From NCBI GenBank assembly GCA_029851415.1, contig CM056744.1, positions 60,225,172 to 60,289,171 on the forward strand: a stretch of 64,000 nucleotides of DNA, read 5' to 3'. This DNA is from Eretmocerus hayati (Eukaryota; Arthropoda; Insecta; Hymenoptera; Aphelinidae). The position numbers and the translations under genes were made by a program. Below, in pieces: positions 21,449-33,450 of this stretch. The notes under the pieces were generated by a model. It was not told where the DNA came from and ran no database searches. It was given only the letters and a program-made list of their open reading frames with translations. Within the stretch, counting starts at the first letter, position 1. Every line of letters begins with the position of its first letter.

Positions 21449-23060
21449 ATGTCGAGTAAAGAGAACTTCAAGCTTTTTGCGAAAGAAGACGTCGTTACTG
21501 GGTCGATAGTTAACACCCTCGACCAAGTGCAAGAACACGCACCCCCCCCCCCCCCCCCCCCCTCAGCATCTGTTGAAGGGTAAATTGTCCAAACTGGACG
21601 AAGAATGGAAGACGTGCCGGAACTGGCACGCAGAGCTGTATGCTGAATCTAGTCCTGAGGACCTGCAGCATGACTACTTCGTGAATAAGAATATCACGGT
21701 AGTCGAAGCGGCTTATGATCAAGCCAGAGACTTCTTCCTCGAGAGGCTGCAGGAAGCCGAGGCGTCTGTGATTGCTGCCGAAACTCATCGTCACGCCTTC
21801 TAGAGTTGCCGATGCCGACCTTCGATGGAAATCTTGCTGAGTGGTTTTCATTTAAGGACATTTCTTCATCCACTAATATCTCACATCCTCATTTATCCGA
21901 CGCTGATCATTTGCGATTTCGAAATGCCGCGCTCATTGGTGACGCCAGTAGAATCCTTTCCAATATTTCGATTAGGAATATGTATTTTGCGTCGTCCTGG
22001 CAAACTTCAATTGATCGGTACGAAAGTAAGCGTACCCAAATTCACTTCCATCTCAAATCTTTTATGAATATTCCCGACATTAAATCCGATTACTTGAATT
22101 CTCTGAAATCTCAGCGTAATGAATCCAATTCTGCATTAAATGCGTTGCGTGACCTCGTGCAACCAGTTGACTCGTGGAGTGATTTGATTGTTTCCATTCT
22201 AGTTCCGAAATGAGATAAGGTTTCTCGTCAGAGTTGCGAACAGTATACTTGTGAAATTTTAGATTATCCAACTTATAACAAATCTAAATCATTCCTTGAT
22301 ACGAGAATCCGTACGATGGAAAATAGGTCCGAAGTCAAAAAACCCACTAGCCAACAGTCGACTAACTCCACTAGGCGGTCGAGTACTCCAATTAGATCTA
22401 AGCCTAGTCAGTCTAGCACTCATGTAGCAACTAATCAGGTTACGTGCCCCGTTTGCCAGGGCAAACATAAAATTTACAGTTGTCCAAAATTTGAAAGTTT
22501 GACTATCGACTAACGTGAGCGATGCATTTCTGAAGACTCTAGATGTTCCAATTGTTGAGCTCAGGGTAATGGAGTCGAAGATTGCAAAAGTTTATCTCAT
22601 TGTGAAATTTGTAATGGGCGTCACCATGAGATTCTCCATAAGGAACCACCAGAAAGTGATTTGAAAGCCCCTGCGGCAAAAGGTGCTCGAACCCCTCAAA
22701 AACCCAGTGATGGATCTGGCAATTCAGCCGATCCTAGTGAAGTCACAAAGGTGAATAATAATGATCTAACAAATACTCATACCTCTAGTGCTTATGTGAC
22801 AGAGAAAAAAAGCTCAATCCTCCTTGCGACAGCGCGTATGATTGTGATATCGCCTGATGGAAATTCCGTTAGCACTCGCGCGTTAATTGACCCGTGTTCG
22901 GAGCGATCCTACGTGTCCGGAAATTCAGTTCAGACGTTGAAATTACGTAGAAATCGACGCGATTCATCGATCGCTGGTCTTCGTGGCGAGCATCCATATA
23001 ATGCCTCGCACGTGACGTCGTTCGAAATAAGTCGTACTGCCTCGTAAGATAAGCGAATCT
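21449..23060 (+). pseudogene. BEL/Pao gag and aspartic protease, decayed
   Basis: Starts at ATG 21449 (MSSKENF). A 21-base poly(C) at 21542-21562 shifts the frame, and further stops lie near 21803, 22213 and 22513. Gag zinc-knuckle remnants are TCPVCQGKHKIYSC and CEICNGRHHEILH, the spacing typical of BEL/Pao. The protease follows with RALIDPCSERSYVS, the family's active-site Asp context, in the frame ending near 23047. The protein would form particles and mature the polyprotein; this copy cannot. Confidence 0.8.
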
Positions 23061-23239
23061 CGATCCGAGCGATGGTGCTGTCTCGGATTACAGATTACTA
23101 CAGGGATAACCCCCCCCCCCCCCAAAATCCAATATTCGTGACTTCTCCCCTCAGTTGCAGAAGCTTGATTAAGCGGACCCCAACCCTTCGAAGTCGCACA
23201 AGATCAAAGTACTGATCGGTGCTGACTATTTCACGAGCA

Positions 23240-23580
23240 TTTTGCTTGGGAGAACTTGCCACGGACGACCTAAAGACCCGGTCGCCCAAGCAACTAGCTT
23301 CAGATATATTCTCACTGGACCACTTTCTCAGGTCAAATCACCCCAAACCCTGGTGCATACCCATCATACTGTTACCTTAGAGCATCAGGAAATTTCGAGC
23401 TTTTTGGACGCAGAACACATACGTGCCCCGGCAAACCTCACCCCAGAAGAACTCGACTGTGAATCTCATTTTCAGTCGACAAATACCCGGTTACCAGATG
23501 GCCGATACATGGTTCGACTGCCATTTAAGCAGCCACCCAGCACTCTCGGCGGGTCGCGCACTCAGGCGCTCAAAAGTTTC
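23240..23580 (+). pseudogene. BEL/Pao RT region, part before the foldback insertion
   Basis: Frame containing LGRTCHG, the SSFLDAEHI region and YMVRLPFKQPPSTLGGSR, the conserved linker and start of BEL/Pao RT. It is cut at 23580 and continues in the same frame after 26386 once the insertion and one target copy are discounted. A poly(C) run at 23110-23123 lies just upstream. Confidence 0.82.
23572..23580. other. 9-bp target-site duplication, left copy (AAAAGTTTC)
   Basis: AAAAGTTTC recurs at 26378-26386, directly outside the other end of the foldback element. Confidence 0.92.
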
Positions 23581-26377
23581 GGGTGCCTGAACTCAGCACA
23601 AATATTTCCGCACAAACACAAATGAACCATTTCATATTTTATTGCTTTTTTATTACTAATTTATTGCTGTATTGCGGAATTTATTGCTCTTCATTTTCTC
23701 GAATTATGAGTGTTTGTGCTGAGTTCCGTGTGGACCCAGCACCAACATTGGAATTCTTCCGACCTCTTAAGCCTTGATTAACCTATACTTTATCGTTATT
23801 TCATTGCTCTGAGAACATCCGTCGACTATTATCTCAAAAGTGCGTTAATAGACATTCGCGTTTGGACATGGAGGGCCCGACAGCCTTCGGTGGCGAGGTT
23901 GCAGTGGCGCAGGAGCCGGGAAGTCGTGAATATGGGGAGCAGTCTTCTTGGCATGTTCTGCATACTTTTGGGGCCACTGAGGAGAGTATTCTACACAGTT
24001 TCGTGCTGGCCGACGGAAGCTCAACGGAATAGCCCAATTCATCAGTTTTGGAGACAGATGCAGCAATGGCATTTTGGAGCAAGTTCATAGTATTTGTGAC
24101 GCAAATCACCTACAAAATCTCGGGGTGGTCCACGAGATTAATGAGGTTCCCAAGAGCATTTTCACGAGGGTTTGATGAAAAGAAAAGAATTAACTGTAAA
24201 TTGAGTATTGGCCAGCTTCAACTTCGGCATTTTTAGAGATGATATCTTAAACAAGATCGACTGTAGCGTACACGTAATTCATAGAGGATCACGTCTACTA
24301 TCAGTGAAATCGAGTTATTATATAAAAGGATTAACAGCTGAATGATGTGCTCACACACATCAAAGGACTGGATTCACCTACGGTGAGGGTGGAACGCAAG
24401 GAATCGACGAGTTTCTTCTATCTGTGAAACTCGCAGCAGTTGTATACCTCGGTTCGGAGGAGATTTTCGAAGTATTCACAAAGAAAGTATCGTACACATT
24501 TTCGGTGAAACTAATTTCATCCTTTCGTCTTAGAACGAAAAGCACCCCACAGAAGTAGGGCAAGAAAAAATCGCGAAGAAGAGGAGCTCTTACATACCAT
24601 TTATACTGGTGAAAGCGAAGAGTTGACTTAGTTCCAGATTCCATCAACGTATGATTTCAATTCTCCCAGGAAAATGACCGTCAAGTTGCCTAGAAATTGA
24701 TCGAGGGTGAATCTTTCAGATCGGTCGATCTCCGACTCTGCAACGTAAGCATGATTCATTAAAATTGTAACCTTTATCGCAGGGTTGATTATATTAGGAG
24801 CGGGTACTCGAGCAAAAACGGGCAATTTCCACGTACTGTTTAAGCTGTGGAGCGAGAAGGTCGAATGGAGGCGGAAAATACGTTTCCTGGATTCTCTTCC
24901 ATAACCGCTCAAATGGCGATTTTCATTCTAGCTGAAACATGATCCCAGGTGCTTGGAGCCTTCAAAATTACGGATGGAGATGCGGAATTGTCAATAGAGG
25001 TAACTCGATTGCTTGCTCTTGTCATACACAATTGGGTAATAGCAAACATTCGGATACATCGTGTAAATGAATTGAAATTGGCCTGAGCGTTGGCGTTCTG
25101 AACGTCCTTGAAAGTTGAGATATGCAAAAGATAAGATTTTTTCAAAATGAGCAAAAAATGGTTGAACAAATGTCTTCCTCCAAGCACTGAAGGCCAAAGA
25201 AAAGCCCGGGAAAGTCGCAAAGATTGGTTTTTCATTACTTTCGTACGTGGTTCAAACGAATAACGTTAGTGCAATGCTAGACCCCCTACTGACGGTACTG
25301 TTCGCTATGCTTTGTTTCGATCCGTCTTTCATTTTCTTTATCAAACAGTGCAAGAAAACCAAATTGTCTCCAAAAATAATTACGCAGGGTTCACACCGCG
25401 GAAGACTCAAATACTCCTGGAAATGCCATGTTGAAGCTGCTCAGAACTCAATTTACAGGTTATTTTTTTTCTGTTTATTGAACCCTCGCGAAAATGCTCT
25501 TGAGAACCTCATCAATCTTGTCGACCACCCGAGGATTTTGTAGGTGATTTGCGTCACAAATACTATGAACTTGCTCCAAAATGCCATTGCTGCATCTCTC
25601 TCCAAAAATGTTAAATTGGACTATTCCGTTGAGCTTTCGTCAGCCAGCGCGAAACTGTGTAGAATACTCTCCACAGTGGCCTCAAAAGTATGCAGAACAT
25701 GCCAAGAAGAGCGGTCCCTATATTCACGACTTCCTGGCTCCTGCGCCACTGCAACCTCGCCAGCGAAGGCTGTCGAGCCCTCCATGTCCAAACGCGAATG
25801 TCTATTGTCGAACCCTTTAAGATAATAGTCGACGGAGGTTCTTAGAGCGATGGAATAGCAATATAGTATAGGTTAATCAAGGCGTAAGAGGTCGGCAAAA
25901 ACGCAATGTTGGTGCTGGGTCCACATTGAACTCAGCACAAACACTCATATCTCCGCCGGGAGTTTCTCTGAGGGAATGATCAAAACGGATTCTGAGAGCA
26001 ATAAATTAGCAATAAAACATAAGCTAAGTCGGGTTTCGATGGGTCGACAAAAACTCAATGTTTGTGCTGGGTCCACAATGAATTTAGCACAAACACTCAT
26101 AACTCCGCCGGGAGTTGCTCTACGGGGATGATCGGAACGGATTCTGAGAGCAATAAATTACCAATAAAATATAAGCCAAGTTGGGTTTCGATAGGTCGGC
26201 GAAAATCCAATGTTTTTGGTGACTCCACACGGAACTCAGCACAAACACTCAAAATTCGAGAAAATGAAGAGCGATAAATTCCGCATTACAGCAATAAATT
26301 AGTAATAAAAAAGCAATAAAATATTAAATGGTTCATTCGTGTTTGTGGGGAAATGTTTGCGCTGAGTTCAGGCACCC
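23581..26377. mobile_element. Foldback-2: 2,797-bp element with long inverted arms, MULE-like
   Basis: Begins GGGTGCCTGAACTCAGCACA and ends with its near reverse complement (TGAGTTCAGGCACCC). Inverted arms extend inward to about 24200 on the left and 25440 on the right. The central 1.2 kb encodes no recognisable transposase. The right arm is longer because of internal tandem repeats (25905-26240). The 9-bp duplication, G-rich termini and long inverted arms suit a Mutator-like (MULE) non-autonomous element, but the superfamily is inferred from structure only. It interrupts BEL/Pao RT, and precise removal (2,806 bp) restores that frame. Confidence 0.88.
25905..26240. repeat. About 150-bp tandem repeats in the right arm of Foldback-2
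   Basis: A unit with TGGGTCCACA, CAGCACAAACACTCATA, CTCCGCCGGGAGT and AGAGCAATAAATTA starts near 25910 and again near 26060. A partial third unit starts near 26210. The left arm has a single copy of the corresponding sequence. Confidence 0.75.
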
Positions 26378-26386
26378 AAAAGTTTC

Positions 26387-27436
26387 CAGCGGCTGGAGAA
26401 ACGCCTTGTCAATAATCCAGAGCTTATGATTCCTTATGCCCTCGATCAAGTGGGTGATTCTTCGCTTCATTCGATCCCCCATCATCCCGTGCTTAGAGCA
26501 GAAAGTCTCACTACTGCTCTACGCGTTGTGTTGAAAGGGTCATCCCTTAATAGGAACGGACTTTCATTGAATAAAATCCTCCACGCCGGTCCTAAATTAC
26601 GAAAGGACATAACCTTCTTCATCTTACCCTGGAGACAGCATAAGTTTGTATCGTGTGCCGACATCGCAAAAATGTTTCGGCAAATTCTTGTCCACCCGGA
26701 CGATCGACATGCCCGAGCTATTTTCTGGAGAAATTCCCCTGATGAGCAATTGCTTGTTTACATCCTCATAACTGTCGTGTATGGGATAGCTTGTTCTCCT
26801 CATCGAGCATTGAGAGTTTTGGCACAACTAGCTACTGATGAAGGTCCCAACTACCCCCTTGCAGCTTCGGTCTCGCAAAATGATACGTTCGTGGATGATT
26901 CATTCATGGGCGCTGATAACCTCAATGAAGCTATCGCTATCCGTGATCAGCTGATCAACCTCACTGCTGCTGCTCAGCCTACCCTTCGCGAGTGGGCAGA
27001 CGATTCCCCCGAGTTATTATCAGATCTCTCGACCGAGGATCATGGCCGAGCTGTTGATATAACAAGTCAGCCCGAGACTGATATGGAAGTCCTCGGTATT
27101 TCTTGGTTACCAGCCCAAGATATTTTCAAATTCAAAGTCACTGCCGCACCTGTGACAAAGGTCACCAAACGAACGATATTCTCATCGGTCGGTAAACTTT
27201 TTGACCCGTTTGGTTGGCTAGCACCCACTATTACTTGTGCAAAAGTACGCATGCAGTCCCTATGGCCACTCAAAATTGGCGGGGATGAGACCCTCCCCGA
27301 GAATATTAGCAGCCGGTGGCGTCTATTTGAATCTCAACTTCCCATGTTGGAAAAAGTATCAATCCCTCGCTGGACCCAATTTCGTCCGAATATAATCTCA
27401 ATTCAATTCCATGGATTTGCAGATGCGACCCCCTAG
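26387..27436 (+). pseudogene. BEL/Pao reverse transcriptase core
   Basis: Conserved family motifs in order: NKILHAGPKL, ADIAKMFRQI, VYGIACSPHRALR, catalytic FVDDSFMGAD, VLGISWLP and SVGKLFDPFGWLAP, ending at FHGFADATP. The frame closes with TAG at 27434-27436, where RNase H would begin. The RT core itself is uninterrupted from 26426 to 27436. Confidence 0.9.
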
Positions 27437-28000
27437 GCCTGTTCAGCTGTTGCGTATTTGCGCATAGTCACAGCGGCCGACCAAATAGTAATCAACCTGT
27501 TGATGGCTAAGACCGAAGTTGCCCCGATCAAGGAGACAACATCCTCCCGACTCAATTTCATGGCAGCATTGCTACTCGTGCGGCTGCTAACACATGTCAA
27601 GGATGCTTTGAAAAGCGATGCTTTCAAACGTGGGGATGTCTTCTGTTGGATGAGTTCTGTTACCCCTTCAGGTTGGCTCAAACAAGACCCCTCAACATGG
27701 AAACAATTTGTATCAAATCGAGTGTCCAGAATCAATACTTTGCTGCCCAAAGCTGAGTGGAGGTTACCCCCCCCCCCCCCTGAGACAAATCCTGCGCATC
27801 ACGCAGCCTCTGGTCTTTCTGCAACCGATCCGGCCAACACTTAAATGTGGTGGAATGGCCTACAATGGCTCTATGCGCCAGAAGAAAATTGGAATTGTGA
27901 TACCACCATATCCGAAGTTGACGAAGAAACGCCAAGAGTGAGTTGCACGCATCATTCACAGCCCATGGAAGAGTGGGAGTTTCTCACGTCAACGAACTCT
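27437..28000 (+). pseudogene. BEL/Pao RNase H and connection, decayed
   Basis: Frame 27458-27844 retains LLMAKTEVAPIK, RLNFMAALLLVRLL and FVSNRVSRINTLLPKAEWR, matching the BEL/Pao RNase H to integrase connection. A 14-base poly(C) (27767-27780) lies exactly at the connection. A stop follows at 27842-27844, then a further fragment with WWNGLQWL in the same frame after the stop. Confidence 0.78.
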
Positions 28001-28951
28001 TGGGCTCGTCTACTTCAAATAATCTCACTTGTGATGAAATTCATCCGAGCATTGAAAATGAGGAGACCTCAACGACCTCGGGAAAATCTACCTTATGAGT
28101 ATTCTCCCTTTACAGCTGATGACATTCGGAAAGCCAGCGATTTTTGGATGAGTATGTCCAAATTCGGACGTTTCGTTCAGGAATTGAGACTTCGAGTCAG
28201 AAGTCAGAACTCCCAAGATCATCGAAACTTATGAAACTCAACCCTTTTATCGATCAAGATGGCATTCTCCGAATCGGAGGCCGATTGAAGCACTCTAGGA
28301 TCCCCTTTTCGCAAAAATATCCTGCAATCCTTCCCCCTCATCGTGTTGCCGAGCTGATTATTGCTCAGTTGCACCTGAATTTGTTGCACCCGGGCACGAA
28401 TCTGGCACTCACTGTCCCACGCCAACAATATTGGATTCTTGATGCACGAAACCTCGTCCGATCCTATTCCCACAAGTGCGTCATCTGCGTCAGATATCGA
28501 GGAAATCTCATGAACCAGATGATGGGTAACCTCTCCGAGGCTCGGTGTACTCCATCGAGTCCGTTCACTCACACCGGAGTCGACTACGCAGAACCTTATT
28601 ACGTCCGAGATCATTCTGGACGAGGATCTAAATCACACAAGGCATACATTTTGAATTTTGTTTGCCTTGCGACGCGTGCTAGTCACCTCGAATTGGTGAA
28701 TGACTATTTCACCGGGACTTTTTTCACGCACTCGATCGCTTCGTATCACGTCGTGGACTACCGTAAGACCTATATTGTGACAATGGTAAGAATCTGGTAG
28801 GCGCCAATCAAGAACTGCGATCGAACTACAAGAAAATCATCCAAGATCCGTCACTCCGCGCCCGTCTGGCTGCCGACGGAATCAATTGGCACTTTTCACT
28901 TCCTTCAGGCCCATATTTTGGTAGTCTGTGGGAGGGCGGTGTGAATAGTGT
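28001..28951 (+). pseudogene. BEL/Pao integrase, N-terminal and catalytic part
   Basis: Contains LRIGGRLKHSRIPF, a zinc-binding HHCC region (LHLNLLHPGTN ... CVICVRYRG), the first catalytic Asp in FTHTGVDYAEP and LATRASHLELV. A frameshift near 28725 and a nonsense codon follow. The frame then shows the second Asp in CDNGKNLVGAN. It is interrupted at 28951 by an LTR element and resumes at 32960. Confidence 0.82.
28947..28951. other. 5-bp target-site duplication, left copy (AGTGT)
   Basis: AGTGT is repeated at 32955-32959 outside the right LTR. Removing one copy and the inserted element (4,008 bp) leaves the integrase frame intact. Confidence 0.9.
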
Positions 28952-29496
28952 TGGTGATGCAAGTTCTGAAAAATGGCCAACTTGCACTCACAAAAGCGAA
29001 GCAGGAGAGTCGGATGAGGTTTCACACAATGATTCCACTCGGGGGTTTAATTATAGAAAAAATCAGAGTCTTTATTCAGAAAGATCAGGCCTAAGATAAC
29101 TCAAATACGCGATGAAATACTGAAAATGATATGGAAAAACTATGTACAAAAAATGAAATTATGAGTCCGTCTTCGTCGAGGTAGAAATTACTCTATTCCG
29201 CAGAAGGCGGAAAAATCGAGGGGAGAGAGGCAAATCGCGAAGGCCAACTCTCGCGTGCGCTCTTGGGCACGTCACTGAATGGGCTCGCAAAAAGTCCCGA
29301 AATCGCCGTTGTCACCGAGCTGTCTCGTAAATGGGAGCCGCAAACTATAGATCACGCGATGTGACTATGTACACACACATGTATGTGTGCGTTTGACGGT
29401 TTGAGAGCATTAGGTTTGAATAGTCTCAACCAAAATATGACAAAAAACATGATATGAACAGAAAAGGCTTGCGCACGATGAGAATCTGCGCAACCA
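28952..29496 (-). repeat. 3' LTR of the nested minus-strand element
   Basis: 545 bp with TG...CA ends (TGGTGATGCAAG to GCGCAACCA). It matches 32410-32954 in direct orientation with scattered substitutions. Confidence 0.9.
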
Positions 29497-32386
29497 TACC
29501 GCCCGCCATCGCACGAAATGACAATTTCGGGCGATTTAAATGACAAAAACCCGTGGCTCTATATAATTCAAATGACAGGACTTATAATATTGGATCTGAG
29601 ACACGGAAATCATTCGAATTTTGAAAATTAAAAGGAAAGTAAGTACAAAGTAAATGAATGCTTGCAATAAAATTTCTGGACCAGTTGAATGAATCCTGAA
29701 TGGGATGGCAACCATTTGAATGTCGAAAAATTCAATTTGCAGATTGCAAAAAATATCTGAAACATCCATTGAGAAATTACTATTTCAAAATGATTGAAAT
29801 GGAAAATATTGAATGCGTTCATGACTTCTGAATGCATAAGCTCCAAATCAGAAAATTGAAAAGGAAATTCTACAAAACGTGTGAATACAGGAATATTTGA
29901 TATTTGATATTTATTAATTCAACTATGGACTCAAAGGTCCAGTGTAGCCGAGACTACGCGAGATACACTTGATACATAATTGACTTACTCATATACAGAT
30001 GTCGAAGACATCTGTATTATGTTAACTATTAATGAAGAACTAGAGAAAGAGAGAAAGAAAAAAGCTCATGATTGCAGAGCATAAGTATGTATTCAAAAAT
30101 TTGCCACTAGGATTTGACAAATCATGTAACGACAGTGGATTGGCTCATGAAACGCCTTGAACCAAATTCTTATGGACAAATGGATATTCACAAATAATTG
30201 AAAAAATTTGGAGTAGAATCAAGCAAGCCCTAGCTAAACCCTAGACAAAAGTAAGATACATCTCCACTCTCTTGAGAATCTTCTTCTGGAACTGATGAAT
30301 TGCCGCCCGCCATGAACGGCTCTCTTTGAGCGTGAATGGTGACAGTGCTCTTCGTGCTGAGGATGAGCAGATTGAAGTGCGGTTCAGAGTGGAAGACCGC
30401 TGATCTTGTAGAACTCTGCTCTCGAATGACAATAAATCCACAGCATTTGGAAATCTGGAGTTGCAATTGGAGCAGGCCAAGAGACTTGCCGATCGAGATG
30501 GAAACAGCTTCGAGAAAATCAGCTGCCAGTTGTTGTCCACTCGAGTCACTAATGGTTGGATCTGGATATCCCTGTGAGCATAGTGATTCCGAAAAACGAG
30601 TGTCTGATCGACATAATCTGAGTGATCAGGAAAAGAAGATGCATAATTGAAAGCATTTGATACAATCGTATAGTATTTGATTCCTGGGTCGAAAGTCCAG
30701 ATCTGACATGAATCATATTTCGAATTAAACCAATCAAAAAATGACTGGGCATATTAGATGCGACGGATCAATAGTACATGAAGATTGACTCCTGGGTCAA
30801 AAACCTTAGATTGAAATGAGCCATCAGTTAAATCAGGTATTTGTAAGCCTGATTCTAGCAGTATCGAGGATGAGAAATAAAATGGAGTGTTTTCCAATAC
30901 CGACAGGCTATCCACTGAAGTCTCAGCTACTGCTACGAGTTTCGAAGACTGCTGTCAGAAGCTGGATGTGGAACATTTGACTGCAGACAAATCCATTTCT
31001 ACTGGCCCCGAAGATGATTGGACCTCCTCGTTATCAAAAGCTGAATCTGAGGGCGACGGATGGCTACTCTCCGCACTGGATCCTTGGCCACTAGTCCGTT
31101 CGACCAATTCGCAAGCACTGCATCGGAGCAAAAGAGTGCAGCTCTCGAAGGCTGCATGTGTGTCGGAGATGTATCGAGGCGGTCCTGTGGACTTTGAATA
31201 TCCCGAACTGGATCCTGAGGATTGCAGAGAGATTTTTCAGGTTTATTGATGATACAAGGATTGAATGAATTTGGTGTCTGGTCTTGAGCGGAAAAGGCAG
31301 CAAAGGACTGTGCACTGATAACGGTCATGCACTGATTCAGCAATACCATCGCTTCAAGATACGCAAACAAACAATGATTGAATACTTCATCTGTGAAGTA
31401 ATCATTTGTCTCTGGGGCGTCGCGATGCGGATGGAGCAAGTAGACGCGTTCCTGGGATTTCGCCCAAAAAGACTCAAGTAAGCGATCTCGGACTTGAACG
31501 TCGGACCGCGTCAAAGTTAGTGAAGCCTCGCGTGTGATTTAACTTTGAAGATTTGAAATCGACTGAAAATCACATCTTGGCTATGTGTGCATTGCATGCC
31601 CTTTGTGTGCATAAAATCCTGGCAATCAAGGAAAAAATGCGCGTATGGATGAGCACAGGGCGATAGAAACAGACACACGTAAGTCAGCTGAGAGGCAGCT
31701 GTTTGTCGCGAGAGCGCGAGGAACAGTCACGAATTGCTAGAGGTTGTAGAGGAAGGCTGCGGAGGGGGGGGGGGCAAAGAATAGCGCTGGCAGTGCGCGT
31801 GGAAAGGATATGGTCAGTGCGAGAGACATATGAACATCGAATATATATACCGATACATCACGAATACATGCTCTGGCACACCAAGAGCTTGACGGATGGA
31901 TGGGTATGGCGAGATGCCGATGATTTCCACTGTTCCCGCAGCTCTCCCCATGAACTGCTAACCGCATCTAAAGTTTGCTCGGCTCAGCAACGATGCTAAA
32001 GATGATTGGAGTGCGGACTTGCAGGCCAAGAAAATGCTGCTCGATGTCGCACCAGCTCCCAGACGATGGCTTCAATGAATGCTCGTCTAGACCGGAGGTC
32101 TACAGCCAAGCCGGTCGACTGCAGGAGCGCAGGCCCGTTGACGAAGTGCACCAGGTGGCCGAGAGACTCCTCGCACTAGGATGGCGAGGGCTCTTGACGC
32201 GATGAATTGCGTCAATTGTCTTAGCCACAAGATCACTGCACTGATCACTGGTGCACTCGCGGACACGAATCTCGAAGGCGATCGCAACCGCGAGACGGAC
32301 TCAAATACTCGCCGATGAATTTGGCGCGCCAATATCTCTGATTCCCGAAACCGACTTCCTCGGACGAATGATCCTAGGCACAGATC
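29497..32386 (-). other. Interior of the nested LTR element
   Basis: No RT, protease, integrase or zinc-knuckle motif was seen in any frame. The 171-codon minus frame (30999-31514) and the 120-codon plus frame (30887-31249, rich in Asp, Glu and Ser) overlap, so at most one is coding. A poly(G) run lies at 31764-31774. Confidence 0.55.
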
Positions 32387-32404
32387 ATCCGGCTCGAAGG
32401 ACCA
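32387..32404 (-). other. Primer-binding site of the nested LTR element
   Basis: Minus strand reads TGGTCCTTCGAGCCGGAT five bases inside the LTR. This is complementary to a tRNA 3' end (CCGGCTCGAAGGACCA with terminal CCA). The priming tRNA is not assigned. This site fixes the element's minus orientation. Confidence 0.8.
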
Positions 32405-32409
32405 GAAAA

Positions 32410-32954
32410 TGGTGGTGCAAGTTCTGAAGAATGGCCAACTTGCACTCACAAAAGCGGGGGGAGGGGAGTCGGATCAGGTTTCACACAATGATTCCACTCG
32501 CGGGTTTAATTATAGAGAAAATCAGAGTCTTTATTCAGAAAGACCTGGTCTAAACTAACTAAAATACGCGATGAAATACTGAAAATGATATGGAAAAACT
32601 ATGTACAAAAAATGAAATTATGAGTCCGTCTTCGTCGAGGTGAAAATTACTCTATTCCGCAGGAGGCGGGAAAATCGAGGGGGAGAGGCAAATATCGAAG
32701 GCCAACTCTCGCGTGCGCTGTTGGGCACGTAACTGTATGGACTCGCGAAAAGTACCGAAATCACCGTTGTCGCCGAGCTGTCTCGTAGATGCGAGCCGCA
32801 AACTATAGATCACGCGATGTGACTATGTACACACACATGTATGTGTGCATTTGACCGTTTGAAAGTATCAGGTTTGAATAGTCTCAACCAAAATATGACA
32901 AAAAACATAATATGAACAGAAAAGGCTTGCGCACGATGAAAATCTGCGCAACCA
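32410..32954 (-). repeat. 5' LTR of the nested minus-strand element
   Basis: 545-bp partner of 28952-29496, starting TGGTGGTGCAAG and ending GCGCAACCA. It is followed by the AGTGT target copy at 32955-32959. Confidence 0.9.
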
Positions 32955-32959
32955 AGTGT

Positions 32960-33450
32960 GAAATCACATCTCAGAAAAATTGTTGGTTCGCAAACCCTCA
33001 CAATTGATGAATTTCGAACCATGTTGTGTAAAATAGAATGTTGTTTGAACTCGCGCCCAATAGCACCTCTGGATGATGATTGGCAAGCCACTGAGAGCTC
33101 TGCCCACTCTATCCCTTCTGGATATCTCAGAATCGAGACTCACTCGATGGCACTTGGTGCGTCGATTAGCCCAACAGTTTTGGAAAATTTGGTCGAGCGA
33201 ATATCTACATTCGCTACAAAAACGTAACAAATGGATCACTCCACAACCTGAAATTTCCATCGGCGATCTAGTTTTAATTGCGGATGATAATGCACCTCCC
33301 GCTCACTGGCTGTTAGGTCGTATCATTGAGCGATACCCAGGTCCAGATGGCCGTTTTCAAGTTATACGTGTGGAAAAAGCAAGGTCTGAGTACGACCAAC
33401 CAATTGCAAAGTTATGTAAGTTACCCATTAGCGATAATGATTCAAGTTAA
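32960..33450 (+). pseudogene. BEL/Pao integrase, C-terminal part
   Basis: Begins at KSHLRKIVGSQTLT and contains IECCLNSRPIAPL, the conserved glutamate and NSRP motif of BEL/Pao integrase. A frame change near 33130-33200 leads to a segment with ISIGDLVLI and HWLLGRIIERYPGPDGRFQVIRV, the conserved C-terminal domain. It ends with TAA at 33448-33450. Confidence 0.85.

Larger units (their letters stand above)
28952..32954 (-). mobile_element. LTR retrotransposon with no recognised pol, nested in BEL/Pao
   Basis: Two direct 545-bp repeats with TGGTG...AACCA ends flank a 2.9-kb interior. A primer-binding site beside the right LTR reads on the minus strand, so the element is in minus orientation. 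A purine-rich GATGGCGGGCGG stretch beside the left LTR (minus strand) fits a polypurine tract. The interior has open frames at 30999-31514 (minus, 171 codons), 32087-32449 (minus, partly LTR) and 30887-31249 (plus, acidic), none with recognised gag or pol motifs. It is probably a non-autonomous element using enzymes supplied in trans. Visible LTR differences imply an old insertion. Confidence 0.85.
21449..33450 (+). mobile_element. BEL/Pao LTR retrotransposon remnant, doubly interrupted
   Basis: Gag, protease, RT, RNase H and integrase follow in the order usual for BEL/Pao. The frame has several shifts and stops, three poly(C) expansions, a 2.8-kb foldback insertion in the RT region and a 4.0-kb LTR element in the integrase region. 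Without the two insertions about 5.2 kb remains. Its own LTRs could not be located. Confidence 0.88.

Noticed and set aside
28952..32959. Initial reading of the insertion as a hAT element with a 7-bp GTGTGAA duplication
   Set aside because: The 545-bp direct terminal repeats, TG...CA ends, primer-binding site and exact 5-bp AGTGT duplication show it is an LTR element.
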